Assembly (NCBI RefSeq): GCF_002902385.1
Contig: NZ_PPQH01000033.1
Location: forward strand, 1-64,000
Length of the DNA stretch: 64,000 bases
Source of the DNA: Staphylococcus intermedius NCTC 11048
Lineage (GTDB): Bacteria; Bacillota; Bacilli; Staphylococcales; Staphylococcaceae
Reading direction: 5' to 3'
Positions 55,179 to 64,000 of the stretch are shown here, in pieces (the first letter of the stretch is position 1; every line of letters begins with the position of its first letter). Both the position numbers and the translations under genes were made by a program. Under the pieces are notes generated by a model. It did not search any database. It saw only the letters and a program-made list of their open reading frames with translations, and had not been told where the DNA came from.

Positions 55179-55823
55179 ATGAAAAGATTATTGGCAAGCT
55201 TGATGATAGTACCATTATTACTCGTTGCATGTTCGGATGATGAAGGAAAAGATAAAGATCAGTCATCGAACAAAGATCAAACAACTCAAAAAGACAAGAA
55301 AGTAGATCAAGACAAGCAAAAAGAAAAAGATAACAAAGCAAAAGATGACAAAGCAAAAGATGAGCAATCCAAAGACAACAGTGCGACGTCAGGCAACAAC
55401 GAAGGCACGGATAATGGACAAAGTACAAACGACACGCAACAAAATCAGGCATCAAATGACAACGGAAATGAACAAAATCAAACGTCGCCATCATCTTCAC
55501 AATCAAAACCGACATATGTTGCACCATATCAAGGTCAGAACGTTGCACCAGTAGCTCAAAATATTGTTCGCCAACAAGTCGATCGTCAACAAGCATTAAA
55601 AAATCTTCCGAACTTCCAAACATCACTCGACAATGCACAAGCAGAAGTCAATCGCTTTAACGGTCAAAACAATCCTTATAATGACTATGCATTGCAAGGT
55701 GATGGTGGTCATTATAGTTACATGTTTAGCTTTATTAATCAATCACAACCGGGAACGTATACTGTTGTGACAGTAGATGGTACAGGACAAGCGAAAATTG
55801 TAGACCCAGCATATCGTCAATAA
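55179..55823 (+). CDS. lipoprotein with Lys/Asp/Gln-rich linker
   Basis: 214 residues. Lipoprotein signal with lipobox LLLVAC (acylated Cys18). Residues about 20-110 are a low-complexity, highly charged KDKDQ/Asn/Gln/Ser-rich linker, probably crossing the cell wall. A folded C-terminal domain of about 95 residues contains NVAPVAQNIVRQQVDRQQAL and GGHYSYMFSFINQSQPGTYT. It resembles the staphylococcal lipoprotein labelled TpgX-like in S. aureus, which also lies next to lctP; function unknown. The ATG has GAGGAGG 9 nt upstream. The linker is the kind of sequence that varies in length between strains. Confidence 0.8.
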   Translation: MKRLLASLMIVPLLLVACSDDEGKDKDQSSNKDQTTQKDKKVDQDKQKEKDNKAKDDKAKDEQSKDNSATSGNNEGTDNGQSTNDTQQNQASNDNGNEQNQTSPSSSQSKPTYVAPYQGQNVAPVAQNIVRQQVDRQQALKNLPNFQTSLDNAQAEVNRFNGQNNPYNDYALQGDGGHYSYMFSFINQSQPGTYTVVTVDGTGQAKIVDPAYRQ

Positions 55824-55835
55824 TACGTTTTGAAC

Positions 55836-55870
55836 AAAAAGGTTAGGCACATAGGCGGCTTAACCTTTTT
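55836..55870 (+). terminator. terminator after the lipoprotein gene
   Basis: AAAAAGGTTA-GC pairs with GC-TAACCTTTTT. Confidence 0.75.
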
Positions 55871-56174
55871 AATTTTTAAACATAAAGATGGTGAGATCAC
55901 GTGTTCCCCATCTTTATTGATAGCGTGATAACAGTAAAGGAATTAACGGTTTGAAATGATATTGAAAAATAAAAATTAAACATATAGTATAAAATGAATA
56001 AGTATTTTTTAACTTTGCATTTCTATCATATTAAAATCTATCATTGCAATTAGAAAAAACAACTTATATAATCTAGAATAAACGTCATTGTAAGGTGATA
56101 TATACACCTTTTAAATGCTGATGACACGAATCAATAGTCTTCTACAACTATTGAGAAATTATTCACAAGCACTA

Positions 56175-56222
56175 TTGAATAAATTGCATAGGCATGGTAT
56201 ATTTTATGTGAAATCAATCACA
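56175..56222 (+). promoter_or_regulatory. lctP promoter with overlapping Rex/ArcR-type operator
   Basis: TTGAAT (56175-56180) and TATATT (56198-56203) are spaced 17 bp. The exact TGTGA-N6-TCACA dyad at 56207-56222 covers the transcription start, a repressor position. In S. aureus lctP is controlled by Rex, a redox (NADH/NAD) sensor, and the dyad fits a Rex box with few mismatches. The rest of 55871-56174 is AT-rich without further recognisable features. Confidence 0.55.
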
Positions 56223-56279
56223 TGTCCCCTCATGGAGATTGACGCATAAAAAATAAATATTGAAGGTAGATGAAAAGAG

Positions 56280-57884
56280 ATGTTAGTAGAGAATTTCGAT
56301 CCATTTCACAATCTTGCAATTTCTGCATTAGTTGCAAGTATACCAATCATTTTATTCCTGTTATGTTTAACAGTGTTTAAAATGAAAGGGATTTATGCAG
56401 CGATTACAACACTTGTCGTAACACTTGTGATTGCATTAGCTGTATTTAAACTCCCAGTAGGCATTGCTTCTGGTGGTATTTTAGAAGGTTTTTATCAAGG
56501 TATTTTACCAATTGGCTTTATCGTTATGATGGCCGTATGGTTATACAAAGTTACTGTAGCAACAGGTCAGTTTTCTATTGTACAAGACAGTATCACGACA
56601 ATTTCTGAAGACCAACGTATTCAATTGTTATTAATTGGTTTTGCGTTTAATGCATTTTTAGAAGGTGTAGCTGGATTCGGTGTACCGATTGCTATCTGTG
56701 CGGTGTTACTGATTCAACTTGGATTTAAACCATTACAAGCCGCAATGCTTTGTTTAGTAGGTAACGGTGCGGCAGGTGCATTTGGTGCCATTGGTTTACC
56801 TGTTTCTGTTATCGATACATTAGCTTTAAAAGGTGACGTTACAGCTTTAGATGTTGCTCAAGCGACAAACTTAAGCTTACCTATTTTAAGTATCATTGTA
56901 CCTTTCTTATTAGTCTTTATTATCGACGGATTTAAAGGGATTAAAGAAACATTACCAGCGATTATTGTTACAATCGTGCCATTCGTAGTATTACAAGTAT
57001 TCTTTAACCAATTTTTCGGTCCTGAGTTAGTGGACATTCTTCCTCCACTTGCTTCAATGGGTGCTTTAGCATTATTCTCGAAAAAATTCCAACCGAAAAA
57101 TATTTTCCGTTTAAATACAGGCGAAGAAAAAATGGAAGTCCAACATCATTCGTTCAAAGAAGTCGTATACGCATGGAGCCCATTCATTATTTTAACTATC
57201 CTTGTATTAATTTGGAGCTCAAAAGCATTTAAAGGACTCTTTTTGGAAGATGGCGCATTGTCATTCATGAACATTAAATTTGGCATTCCAGGTACTATGA
57301 ATGATATTTCTGGACAACCGATTATGTTAACATTTAACATTTTGAATCAAACAGGTACTGCATTATTGATTGCAGGTATTATTACGGTTTTAATTTCTTC
57401 AAAAGTGAACTTCAAACGTGCAGGTGCATTGTTTGCAGAAGCATTTAAAGAATTATGGTTACCGATTTTGACAATTTGTTTCATCTTAGCCATTGCAAAA
57501 GTGACAACTTACGGTGGTTTAACAAGCGCTATGGGCGAAGGTATTTCAAAAACTGGAGCAGCCTTCCCATTCTTATCACCTATACTTGGTTGGATCGGTG
57601 TATTTATGACAGGTTCTGTAACGAACAACAACGCATTATTCGCGCCAATTCAAGCTTCAGTAGCGCCTCAAGTCGGTACAAGTGGTGCATTACTTGTTGG
57701 TGCTAACACTGCAGGGGGTGCAATTGCGAAATTGATTTCTCCACAATCAATTGCGATTGCGACTGCAGCTGTAAAACAAGTAGGTAAAGAGTCAGAGTTG
57801 TTGAAGATGACTTTAAAATATAGTGTTGGTTTATTGATTTTCTGGTGTATTTGGACGTTTATTTTATCATTGATTTTAGGTTAA
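56280..57884 (+). CDS. lctP: L-lactate permease
   Basis: 534 residues, LctP family, about 13 membrane helices. Conserved GFAFNAFLEGVAGFGVPIAI (about 119-138), LCLVGNGAAGAFGAIGLPV and the C-terminal GSVTNNNALFAPIQ and PQSIAIATAAV segments. It moves lactate with protons. It works with lactate dehydrogenases; mqo nearby serves the same respiratory use of overflow metabolites. ATG at 56280 follows a weak GAAGG about 13 nt upstream. A repressor-type dyad overlaps its promoter; terminator at 57892. Confidence 0.93.
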   Translation: MLVENFDPFHNLAISALVASIPIILFLLCLTVFKMKGIYAAITTLVVTLVIALAVFKLPVGIASGGILEGFYQGILPIGFIVMMAVWLYKVTVATGQFSIVQDSITTISEDQRIQLLLIGFAFNAFLEGVAGFGVPIAICAVLLIQLGFKPLQAAMLCLVGNGAAGAFGAIGLPVSVIDTLALKGDVTALDVAQATNLSLPILSIIVPFLLVFIIDGFKGIKETLPAIIVTIVPFVVLQVFFNQFFGPELVDILPPLASMGALALFSKKFQPKNIFRLNTGEEKMEVQHHSFKEVVYAWSPFIILTILVLIWSSKAFKGLFLEDGALSFMNIKFGIPGTMNDISGQPIMLTFNILNQTGTALLIAGIITVLISSKVNFKRAGALFAEAFKELWLPILTICFILAIAKVTTYGGLTSAMGEGISKTGAAFPFLSPILGWIGVFMTGSVTNNNALFAPIQASVAPQVGTSGALLVGANTAGGAIAKLISPQSIAIATAAVKQVGKESELLKMTLKYSVGLLIFWCIWTFILSLILG

Positions 57885-57891
57885 TGATTGA

Positions 57892-57932
57892 AGGACTGAT
57901 ATGGCTGTTTTTGGCTATGTCAGTTCTTTTTT
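57892..57932 (+). terminator. terminator after lctP
   Basis: GGACTGATATGGC pairs with GCTATGTCAGTTC (G-T pairs included) and is followed by six T residues. Confidence 0.75.
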
Positions 57933-58024
57933 GTTTTGGGGATGATTAGGTTGTTTGAAGATTATTGGATTGCTTGAAATTACTTGGATTGCTGGAAAAA
58001 TTCTCGGGTTTTAGGGGATACTTG

Positions 58025-58165
58025 GATTGCTTGAACCGTGCTACGCTTTCCGAGGCGCTGACCTCTCAACTAACTAACGCTTGATTGAACTGTTACATAG
58101 AAGAAGCGTTAGTGGATTTTCGAGGTCAGCTGATGCCTCAGGAGTCTTGCACGGTTTTTGCAATC
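58025..58165 (+). repeat. dispersed inverted-repeat element, short form
   Basis: Outer arms GATTGC...CCGTGC and GCACGG...GCAATC; mid stem GAGGCGCTGACCTC against GAGGTCAGCTGATGCCTC; core stem TAACGCTT against AAGCGTTA. It lies between convergent lctP and the glycosyltransferase gene. Confidence 0.85.
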
Positions 58166-58402
58166 GAGGGTGAGTACCTCTAATTGCAAGAGGAATAAAT
58201 CAAAAACAGCTTTAACTTTCTAAAATCAAAATACATTTATTTTAGTATGGGGGATTGGAGTAGTTTGCTGTATCCCTTGGGAGTGTCGAATTTTTCTTGC
58301 AATCCAGGAAAAGATGATCTTGCCAAGGTGGGAGGAAAATCAAAATCAACCTTATATTGGTTTGGGTGGAGGAAGATGAGAGGTGTCGCGATTACTGAGG
58401 GG
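58142..58402. repeat. direct repeat, copy 1 (about 260 bp)
   Basis: Starts with the right end of the dispersed element (GAGTCTTGCACGG...GCAATC) and runs through GAGTACCTCTAATTGCAAGA, ATGGGGGATTGGAGTAG, CCTTATATTGG and GGAGGAAGATGAG. It matches copy 2 at 58409-58680 over nearly its full length. No gene inside. Confidence 0.8.
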
Positions 58403-58408
58403 GATTAA

Positions 58409-58680
58409 GAGTCTTGCACGGTTTTTGCAATCGAGGGTGAGTACCTCTAATTGCAAGAGGAATAAACCAAAAACAGTTTTAACTTTCTAAAATCAAAATA
58501 CACTCACTTATTTTAGTATGGGGGATTGGAGTAGTTCGCTGTATCCCTCGGGAGTGTCGAATTTTTCTTGCAATCTAGGGAAAGATGTTTTGCCAAGGTG
58601 GGAGGGAAATCAAAATCAACCTTATATTGGTTTTGGTGGAGGAAGAGAATCTTTTGAGAGGTATAGTGATTGCTGAGGAC
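58409..58680. repeat. direct repeat, copy 2 (about 270 bp)
   Basis: A second copy, offset 267 bp at its start, with small insertions near the end (GAATCTT). It carries only the right end of the dispersed element, so the duplication took this end along but not the rest. Confidence 0.8.
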
Positions 58681-58735
58681 GATTTGGCTATTTGCGTTGA
58701 ATAAGAAATATTAATGGATGTTCTTGATACAAGAT

Positions 58736-58782
58736 AAAAAAAGACCGAGAAGCTGTACATCACAGTTTCCTAGTCTTTTTTT
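58736..58782. terminator. bidirectional terminator before the glycosyltransferase end
   Basis: AAAAAAAGAC-GAGAA-CTG pairs with CAG-TTTC-TAGTCTTTTTTT. It serves the minus-strand glycosyltransferase gene. Confidence 0.75.
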
Positions 58783-58791
58783 AATATGTGC

Positions 58792-59961
58792 TTATTTATT
58801 TTGAATCACTTGATCCATGGCTTTTTTAAATTGATTATAGATGGCTTCAGGTGAATATTGTTCAACAGTTTGGTAGCCATTTTGAATAATAGGTGTTAAA
58901 TATTTTGAATGTCCATATTCAACGATTTCTAAGAGTTGCATGGCGAGTGCTGAGGTTTGAAGGTGTGGGACTAAGTATCCATTACGCCCATGTTGAATGA
59001 GGGATTTCGGACCGGTATTGCCATCAAAACTAACGACGATACTGCCTTGATTCATTGCTTCTAAAATGGTCATACCGAAACCTTCATTACGTGATGGCAC
59101 ACAAGTGATTTTACTTTCAGCGATATAGGTACTAAGATGTTGCGTCGTTGGCCGTAAAAAGACGAGATCTTGTAATCGTAAAAAGTTGATTTGTTGTTGT
59201 AATGCCTCTTTCTCACTACCATCCCCAAAAATAGAAACGGTATAACCAAAGTCACGCAAATCTTCTTGTATTTCATAGACGGCTTGTATGAGTAAGTCAA
59301 AACCTTTTTCGTACTCAAAGCGACCTGCTGCAATGATTTGGTTCTTCTTCATAATATGATGTCGTTTTTCATCAATCATATTCGTAACGACAAACACCGG
59401 TATATCTATATATTGCGTGTAACGCTGTTTGTCTACTTCAGTTAAAGTAGTTATCGCATCGAGATGTGGATAGTAAGTCAATATCTCTTCCTTTAACTCT
59501 TGACGATGTGCATCCAAATTCATATGCTCCATGCCAATCGTTAATTGATGACTTTTCGCAAATCGTGCAATGAGTAAATTGTGGCTGGCACGCGTACCTA
59601 CAAAAATATCTGATGTATCGTTTTGTATGGCACGAATCATCTTTTTTTCGATATAACTTGAATATTGTCGATATCCTGGTTCGTAAGATGTTAAATATTT
59701 AGGTCTTAACAATGGAGTGAATTTACGAATACGGTTCGCTGCGAGTGGGATGAGATTTCGTAAGCCAAGTTGATAATGAACTAATGACTTAACTGTGACG
59801 CGTGAATCAAGTTCGAAATAGGGTTGTTGCTTCGATTTGAAAATGGAAATGATCGTGACTTGATGCCCTTGATGAACCAATTGATTGGCAAGGTTTGTAA
59901 TCGTCTTAACTGTACCGCCAACAGCAAAAATATTGTGCATTAAAAACGTGATAGACTTCAT
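58792..59961 (-). CDS. glycosyltransferase family 4
   Basis: 389 residues with a GT-B fold. The N-terminal half starts SITFLMHNIFAVGGTVKTITNLA, a G-G-T acceptor-side loop. The donor-side half has IIAAGRFEYEKGFDLLIQA (about 238-256), FGDGSEKEAL and the E-x7-E motif ESKITCVPSRNEGFGMTILEAM. Relatives transfer hexoses in teichoic acid, glycolipid or glycoprotein synthesis; the acceptor here is not determinable. It appears monocistronic, with the start ATG at 59961 preceded by GAGGGA about 8 nt upstream. Confidence 0.82.
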   Translation of the reverse strand: MKSITFLMHNIFAVGGTVKTITNLANQLVHQGHQVTIISIFKSKQQPYFELDSRVTVKSLVHYQLGLRNLIPLAANRIRKFTPLLRPKYLTSYEPGYRQYSSYIEKKMIRAIQNDTSDIFVGTRASHNLLIARFAKSHQLTIGMEHMNLDAHRQELKEEILTYYPHLDAITTLTEVDKQRYTQYIDIPVFVVTNMIDEKRHHIMKKNQIIAAGRFEYEKGFDLLIQAVYEIQEDLRDFGYTVSIFGDGSEKEALQQQINFLRLQDLVFLRPTTQHLSTYIAESKITCVPSRNEGFGMTILEAMNQGSIVVSFDGNTGPKSLIQHGRNGYLVPHLQTSALAMQLLEIVEYGHSKYLTPIIQNGYQTVEQYSPEAIYNQFKKAMDQVIQNK

Positions 59962-60386
59962 GACGCATCCCTCGATTAGTTACTTTTTCTTCATTATAGC
60001 ACTGCTGAAATGAGGAGTGTTAATGAATTGTGAATGTAATATGTAAATTATTGATTGCCATGCTCGAAATGAAAATGAGCAATATGTTTTGTACAAATCA
60101 GTTTAATGAAAATTTCACAAATTAGACGTAATTGCTTTTTTCTTACATGATTAAGGTATATAATTAAATTATTGGTCTATTGTGTTATCGGACGGCAGTT
60201 TCATGACATACCAATCATTTTGATAATGTTATAAAATGTGTGGATAAGGCAATAGGCAACAGTTCAAATGAGGTATGATAAACTAAAATAGTCGAAATAT
60301 TTTTATACTTCATGAATGAAACAGGTGGATTTGACAACATAGGATGCTGTGAACGATTTAAAACGAAAAAGGGGGTCTGTATTGTT
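59962..60386. other. divergent intergenic region between glycosyltransferase gene and mqo
   Basis: About 425 bp, AT-rich, and should contain both promoters. A TATGATAAACTAAAATAG stretch around 60275 is a likely mqo promoter region. The frame upstream of the mqo start is open from 60312 but has no ribosome binding site. No repeat element or dyad is recognisable. Confidence 0.4.
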
Positions 60387-61892
60387 ATGAAAAACTTACA
60401 TAACAAGACAGATGTTGTACTTATTGGTGGCGGAATCATGAGTGCAACATTAGGAACATTATTAAAAGAATTAGAGCCTGAATGGGATATTAATGTTTTC
60501 GAACGTTTAGATAAATGTGCACAAGAAAGTTCTAACGTGTGGAATAACGCGGGCACAGGACATTCTGCACTATGTGAGTTGAACTATACAAGTGAAAAAG
60601 AAGATGGATCAGTCGACATTACAAAGGCTATTAAAATTAATGAACAGTTTCAAGTTTCGAAACAATTTTGGTCATATCTTGTGAAAAACGGGCAACTTAA
60701 TCAACCAGAAGGCTTTATTCGTACGGTACCACATATGAGTTTTGTCACAGGGGATAAAAATGTCAACTTCTTAAAAGCGCGTGTGAAAGCATTGCGTGAA
60801 AATGTATTATTCCAAGGGATGGATATTACAGATGATCAAGAAACGTTGAAAAAATGGGTGCCTTTAATGATGGAAGGCCGTGAACAAAATGATGAACCAA
60901 TGGCTGCAACACGAGATGAGTCTGGGACAGATGTTAACTTTGGCGCATTGACACATAAATTGTTAAGCAATTTAGAAGCTAAGGGCGGTTCATTATATTA
61001 CGAACATGAAGTGCTTGATTTAAAACAACATCGTGATGGGACATGGACAGTTAAAATCAAAGACTTAAAAGAAAATCGTGTATTTACAGTGGTTTCTAAA
61101 TTTGTATTTATTGGTGCGGGTGGCGCAAGTTTACCTTTATTACAAAAAACGGGATTACCTGAATCCAAACATATCGGTGGTTTCCCGGTAAGTGGGATGT
61201 TTTTAGTTTGTAAAAAGCCAGAAATCACGAATCAACATAAGGCGAAAGTATACGGTAAAGCAGAAGTGGGTGCACCACCGATGTCTGTACCGCACTTGGA
61301 TACACGTTGTATTGACGGAGAACGTGCCTTGTTATTTGGTCCATTTGCTGGTTTCTCACCAAAGTTCTTAAAAAGAGGATCATATTTTGATTTAATTAAG
61401 TCCGTGAAACCGAATAATGTGACAACGATGTTAGCAGCGGGTGCAAAAGAAATGGGACTTACTAAATATTTAATTCAACAAGTCTTGTTATCTAATGAAG
61501 AACGAATGAATGATTTAAGAAAATTTGTTCCAACAGCGAAAGACGAAGATTGGCAAGTCGTTGTAGCTGGTCAACGTGTCCAAGTAATTAAAGATACAGA
61601 AGATCAAGGTAAAGGGACATTACAGTTTGGAACTGAGGTCATTACGTCTGAAGATGGCACATTAGCAGCATTGTTAGGTGCATCACCAGGGGCATCAACA
61701 GCTGTTGCAGTGATGTTAGATATTTTGCAACGTGCGTTCAAAGATAAGTTTGAGCAATGGGAGCCACAAGTGAAGGCGATGGTACCGTCGTTTGGTGTCC
61801 GTTTGACGGATGATATTGAGTTGTTTAAAAAGTTGAATCATGAGATTTCGGAAAATTTAAAGTTGGATGAATCGGGTGCGTTGTTGAGTTAA
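60387..61892 (+). CDS. mqo: malate:quinone oxidoreductase (Mqo1 type)
   Basis: 501 residues. N-terminal FAD motif [22 protein letters not shown], then [51 protein letters not shown] split along the chain, and a C-terminal [17 protein letters not shown]. It oxidises malate to oxaloacetate at the membrane and reduces menaquinone. It matches the staphylococcal Mqo1 type ([11 protein letters not shown]) better than Mqo2. ATG at 60387 is chosen as the protein then starts like its relatives; GGGGG is about 11 nt upstream. Terminator at 61905-61942. Confidence 0.93.
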   Translation: MKNLHNKTDVVLIGGGIMSATLGTLLKELEPEWDINVFERLDKCAQESSNVWNNAGTGHSALCELNYTSEKEDGSVDITKAIKINEQFQVSKQFWSYLVKNGQLNQPEGFIRTVPHMSFVTGDKNVNFLKARVKALRENVLFQGMDITDDQETLKKWVPLMMEGREQNDEPMAATRDESGTDVNFGALTHKLLSNLEAKGGSLYYEHEVLDLKQHRDGTWTVKIKDLKENRVFTVVSKFVFIGAGGASLPLLQKTGLPESKHIGGFPVSGMFLVCKKPEITNQHKAKVYGKAEVGAPPMSVPHLDTRCIDGERALLFGPFAGFSPKFLKRGSYFDLIKSVKPNNVTTMLAAGAKEMGLTKYLIQQVLLSNEERMNDLRKFVPTAKDEDWQVVVAGQRVQVIKDTEDQGKGTLQFGTEVITSEDGTLAALLGASPGASTAVAVMLDILQRAFKDKFEQWEPQVKAMVPSFGVRLTDDIELFKKLNHEISENLKLDESGALLS

Positions 61893-61904
61893 TATGTATA
61901 GATG

Positions 61905-61942
61905 AAAAAAGCAGTGAGGCGATGGGGCTTCACTGCTTTTTG
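61905..61942 (+). terminator. terminator after mqo
   Basis: AAAAAAGCAGTGA pairs with TCACTGCTTTTT. Confidence 0.88.
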
Positions 61943-61964
61943 GTATACCATTTGATAATTAAAG

Positions 61965-62104
61965 GATTGCTTAACCGTGCTACGCTTTCCAAGGCGCTCC
62001 AGTCTCAACTAGCCAACGCTTGATTGAATTGTTACATAGGTGTAGCGTTGACGGATTTTCGACTGCAGCATAATGCCTTAGGAGTCTTGCACGGTTTTGC
62101 AATC
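61965..62104 (+). repeat. dispersed inverted-repeat element, short form
   Basis: Outer arms GATTGCTTAACCGTGC and GCACGGTTTTGCAATC; mid stem AAGGCGCTCCAGTC against GACTGCAGCATAATGCCTT; core stem CAACGCTT against TAGCGTTG. First of three copies between convergent mqo and hssS. Confidence 0.85.
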
Positions 62105-62196
62105 TTTGAAAAGAGGTGGTATCAAAAAAGATGAAAACATGTCACACATTTATTACTAAACGCACGTTTTTTCTTTTATTTTGGATGTGAGAAAAT

Positions 62197-62322
62197 GGAC
62201 CATTCTGCGCTTTCCGAGGGGCTGAACCCTTCAACTAACTAACGCTTGATTAAACTGTAACAGGGTTGAAGCGTTAGTGGATTTTCCGGGTCAGCTGATC
62301 CCTCAGGAGTCTGAAATGGTTC
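62197..62322 (+). repeat. dispersed inverted-repeat element, short form
   Basis: Outer arms GGACCATT and AATGGTTC; mid stem GAGGGGCTGAACCC against GGGTCAGCTGATCCCTC; core stem TAACGCTT against AAGCGTTA. A GCAATC tail (62325-62330) remains without its left partner. Confidence 0.8.
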
Positions 62323-62420
62323 TTGCAATCATAATAGATATCCACACAGACTTTTTATTTCGATGTATCCTTCAACAAAAGCACCGATCTCTCACCTTAT
62401 TAAAAGAGATTGATATTTAG

Positions 62421-62637
62421 CATGCTACGCTTTCCAAGGCGCTCCAGTCTCAACTAGCCAACGCTTGATTGAATTGTTACATAGGTGTAGCGTTGGTGGG
62501 TTTTGAAAGCAGTACAGAAATCTCATGTGCAACAAAAATTTCGCCGTACTTGCCCCCGTAAGGCTGACTAGATTTCTCAACAGCATCCACATTGAGAAGT
62601 CAGACAGTGACCGCAATGATAGTACGCTGTCTGACTA
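62421..62637 (+). repeat. dispersed element, left half plus three-hairpin module
   Basis: The left half (CTACGCTTTCCAAGGCGCTCC, core stem CAACGCTT / TAGCGTTG, then GGGTTTT) is nearly identical to the 61965 copy. It is followed directly by the module (62509-62637): GCAGTACAGAAATC / AATTTCGCCGTAC, a TTCTCAA/TTGAGAA stem and a 9-bp stem GTCAGACAG / CTGTCTGAC. The right half of the element is absent; the hssS stop codon lies 7 bp further on, so the module could serve as the hssS 3' hairpin. Confidence 0.75.
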
Positions 62638-62643
62638 GGATTT

Positions 62644-64000
62644 TTATGAAATGTCTTGCTGAGAGGTGTTGATGCGTGGAAGGGTGATGGTAAACGTTGT
62701 CCCATGATTGATTTCACTTTCTACTTCGATACGGCCACCATGACGTTCAATAATAGACTTCGAAATCGCCAGACCAAGACCATTGCTATCTGTGTGGCTA
62801 GAAGATTTATAAAAGCGTTCAAAAATTCGTTGTTGCACAGCGTCATTCATACCAGGTCCATCATCTTGCACTTTTAATATCATTTGGTCCGCTTCAGCAG
62901 TCAAATCGATTTCAATCGTGCCAAATGCCTCCGTATACTTAATTGCATTACGGATGATATTTTCAAAGGCTTGTGTTAACAGCCTTGCATTTCCTCGAAT
63001 GTTTACTTCTTCTAAATCATAAAGGAGTACTTGATTCTTCTGATCAATTGTATAATTTTCGTGTTTTAAAATCTCTAAAATACAGTCATTGACTAAAAAT
63101 ATATCGTCAAATTGTAAATGTGAATCATTGTCTAATTCTGATAATAACAACAGTTGACGAACGAGTTGACTCAAGCGGTGTGTTTCATCATATATACGCT
63201 TAATATAACGGGATTGCTGGGGTGTTGTATGTTCATGTTGCAATTGCGTCAATAAATGATGAATATGTGTTAAAGGTGTTTTAATTTCGTGTGAGACATT
63301 TTGAACAAAGTGCTGTCTCATATCGTCCAGTTGTTTTAATTCGAGTCGCATCGTGTCGAAATGTTGTTGTAGGACGCCCAGTTCATCGCGGCGTGTTATA
63401 GCAATAGGTGTCGCAAAGTCGCCTGCCATGAGCTGTTCGGTGGCGTGTTTTAACTGTTTGACTGGCTTAACTAATGCGTACGTTGACCATGTGACAAGCG
63501 CAATTGAGAAGATAACGAGTAAGACAAGTAACACGAGTAAAAAGATGCGGAACTCACCAAATGTTTGACCAATATCTGGCCTCATAAAAACTGCCACGTT
63601 ACCATCGGAAGTTGTGAAATGTGTCCCGACTGTATTACGTGTTTCATTATCAAAAAATCCTGTAATAACGGGGTTGAAAGGTCTTTCCCCGATGCCATGA
63701 TAGTCTTTGCCTGACTGTACCCGTCGAATATCAGCTGTCGTTAAATTTTGTTTTCGAAAGGGTTCGCCATAATATGTGGCTTGACCGGCTTCATTATAAG
63801 CGACAACTTGGTAATTTAAATCGCCTAGTAAAGCCAAATAGCGCTCTAAGTCTTGACTGTTTTGTGCATCTTTATACGCTACAGCACGCTTTAATGTGGC
63901 CATAATTTTTGCGTCATTTTTCTCTTTTAATTGAAAGTGGTAGTATACATTGGCAATCTCAAAACTGAGTAACGAGCTGATCAACATGACGGTAAAAGTA
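62644..64000 (-). CDS. hssS: haem-sensing histidine kinase HssS (5' end beyond the window)
   Basis: Partial: at least 451 residues, open at the right edge. The ATG at 63987 is within the first membrane helix (TFTVMLISSLLSFEIANVYYH), so the true start lies outside. Order: TM1, extracytoplasmic sensor (about 130 residues, including YYGEPFRKQNL, GFFDNETRNTVG and VAVFMRPDIG), TM2, HAMP, dimerisation helix FVQNVSHEIKTPLTHIHHLL with the phosphorylated histidine, and an ATPase domain (IIRNAIKYT, DDGPGMND, GLGLAISKSIIERHGG). It strongly resembles S. aureus HssS, which with HssR senses excess haem and induces the HrtAB efflux pump. hssR should follow on the right. Confidence 0.9.
   Translation of the reverse strand, partial: TFTVMLISSLLSFEIANVYYHFQLKEKNDAKIMATLKRAVAYKDAQNSQDLERYLALLGDLNYQVVAYNEAGQATYYGEPFRKQNLTTADIRRVQSGKDYHGIGERPFNPVITGFFDNETRNTVGTHFTTSDGNVAVFMRPDIGQTFGEFRIFLLVLLVLLVIFSIALVTWSTYALVKPVKQLKHATEQLMAGDFATPIAITRRDELGVLQQHFDTMRLELKQLDDMRQHFVQNVSHEIKTPLTHIHHLLTQLQHEHTTPQQSRYIKRIYDETHRLSQLVRQLLLLSELDNDSHLQFDDIFLVNDCILEILKHENYTIDQKNQVLLYDLEEVNIRGNARLLTQAFENIIRNAIKYTEAFGTIEIDLTAEADQMILKVQDDGPGMNDAVQQRIFERFYKSSSHTDSNGLGLAISKSIIERHGGRIEVESEINHGTTFTITLPRINTSQQDIS

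Overview
The window is chromosomal DNA of a low-GC Firmicute, and gene content and protein sequences place it in Staphylococcus. Diagnostic genes are the nir/nar/nreABC/narT nitrate cluster, the Fur-box-preceded flavoprotein iruO, hssS, mqo, lctP, nptA and an LPXTG-anchored AdsA-type 5'-nucleotidase. Much of the gene set resembles the S. aureus chromosomal segment from hssRS to nirC, but with local rearrangements and a dense set of intergenic repeats. I infer a non-aureus species, possibly of the S. intermedius/pseudintermedius or S. schleiferi type. I see no rRNA, tRNA, phage, insertion sequence or CRISPR array.

Layout. 0-10 kb: a small HTH protein, a possible decayed ORF, a phosphoesterase, a structured intergenic region that may encode an RNA, aldehyde dehydrogenase aldA with a cre site, two small membrane proteins, a Crp/Fnr-type regulator carrying an early in-frame stop, an orphan PTS EIIC and a DASS anion transporter. 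9.5-16.2 kb: formate/nitrite channel, acetyltransferase and the overlapping nir operon (chelatase nirR/sirB, precorrin-2 dehydrogenase, nirB, nirD, sumT). 16.9-19.2 kb: adsA. 19.6-30.6 kb: narGHJI-nreABC and narT. 30.7-43 kb: RocB-like peptidase, YxeA protein, LDH-like dehydrogenase, M42 peptidase, EamA and CynX-type exporters, an Rsp-like AraC regulator and a sucrose-type PTS permease. 43.8-50.6 kb: corA/marR pair, nptA, ycnJ-ycnI copper genes, a DUF2871 protein and an acetyltransferase. 50.6-64 kb: iruO, a GlcP-like glucose symporter, a YhdH-type reductase, an acetyltransferase, a lipoprotein, lctP, a GT4 glycosyltransferase, mqo and the 3' part of hssS, which runs off the right edge.

The physiological theme is switching between aerobic, nitrate-respiring and fermentative growth. 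NarT imports nitrate, NarGHI reduces it to nitrite, NirBD reduces nitrite to ammonium using siroheme made by SumT, the precorrin-2 dehydrogenase and the chelatase, and NreABC senses oxygen and nitrate. Paired palindromes resembling the NreC consensus (TAGGG-N4-CCCTA, recalled from the literature) precede nir, nar and narT. Exact TGTGA-N6-TCACA dyads precede nir, lctP and the first small gene, and suggest control by Rex or a Crp/Fnr-type factor.

The most unusual feature is a dispersed family of intergenic inverted-repeat elements (at about 4.0, 16.2, 28.4, 28.7, 36.5, 43.6, 58.0, 62.0, 62.2 and 62.4 kb). They sit only at the 3' ends of transcription units, mostly between convergent genes. Their stems differ in sequence between copies but stay complementary, and three copies carry the same extra ~120-bp multi-hairpin module at the same internal position.
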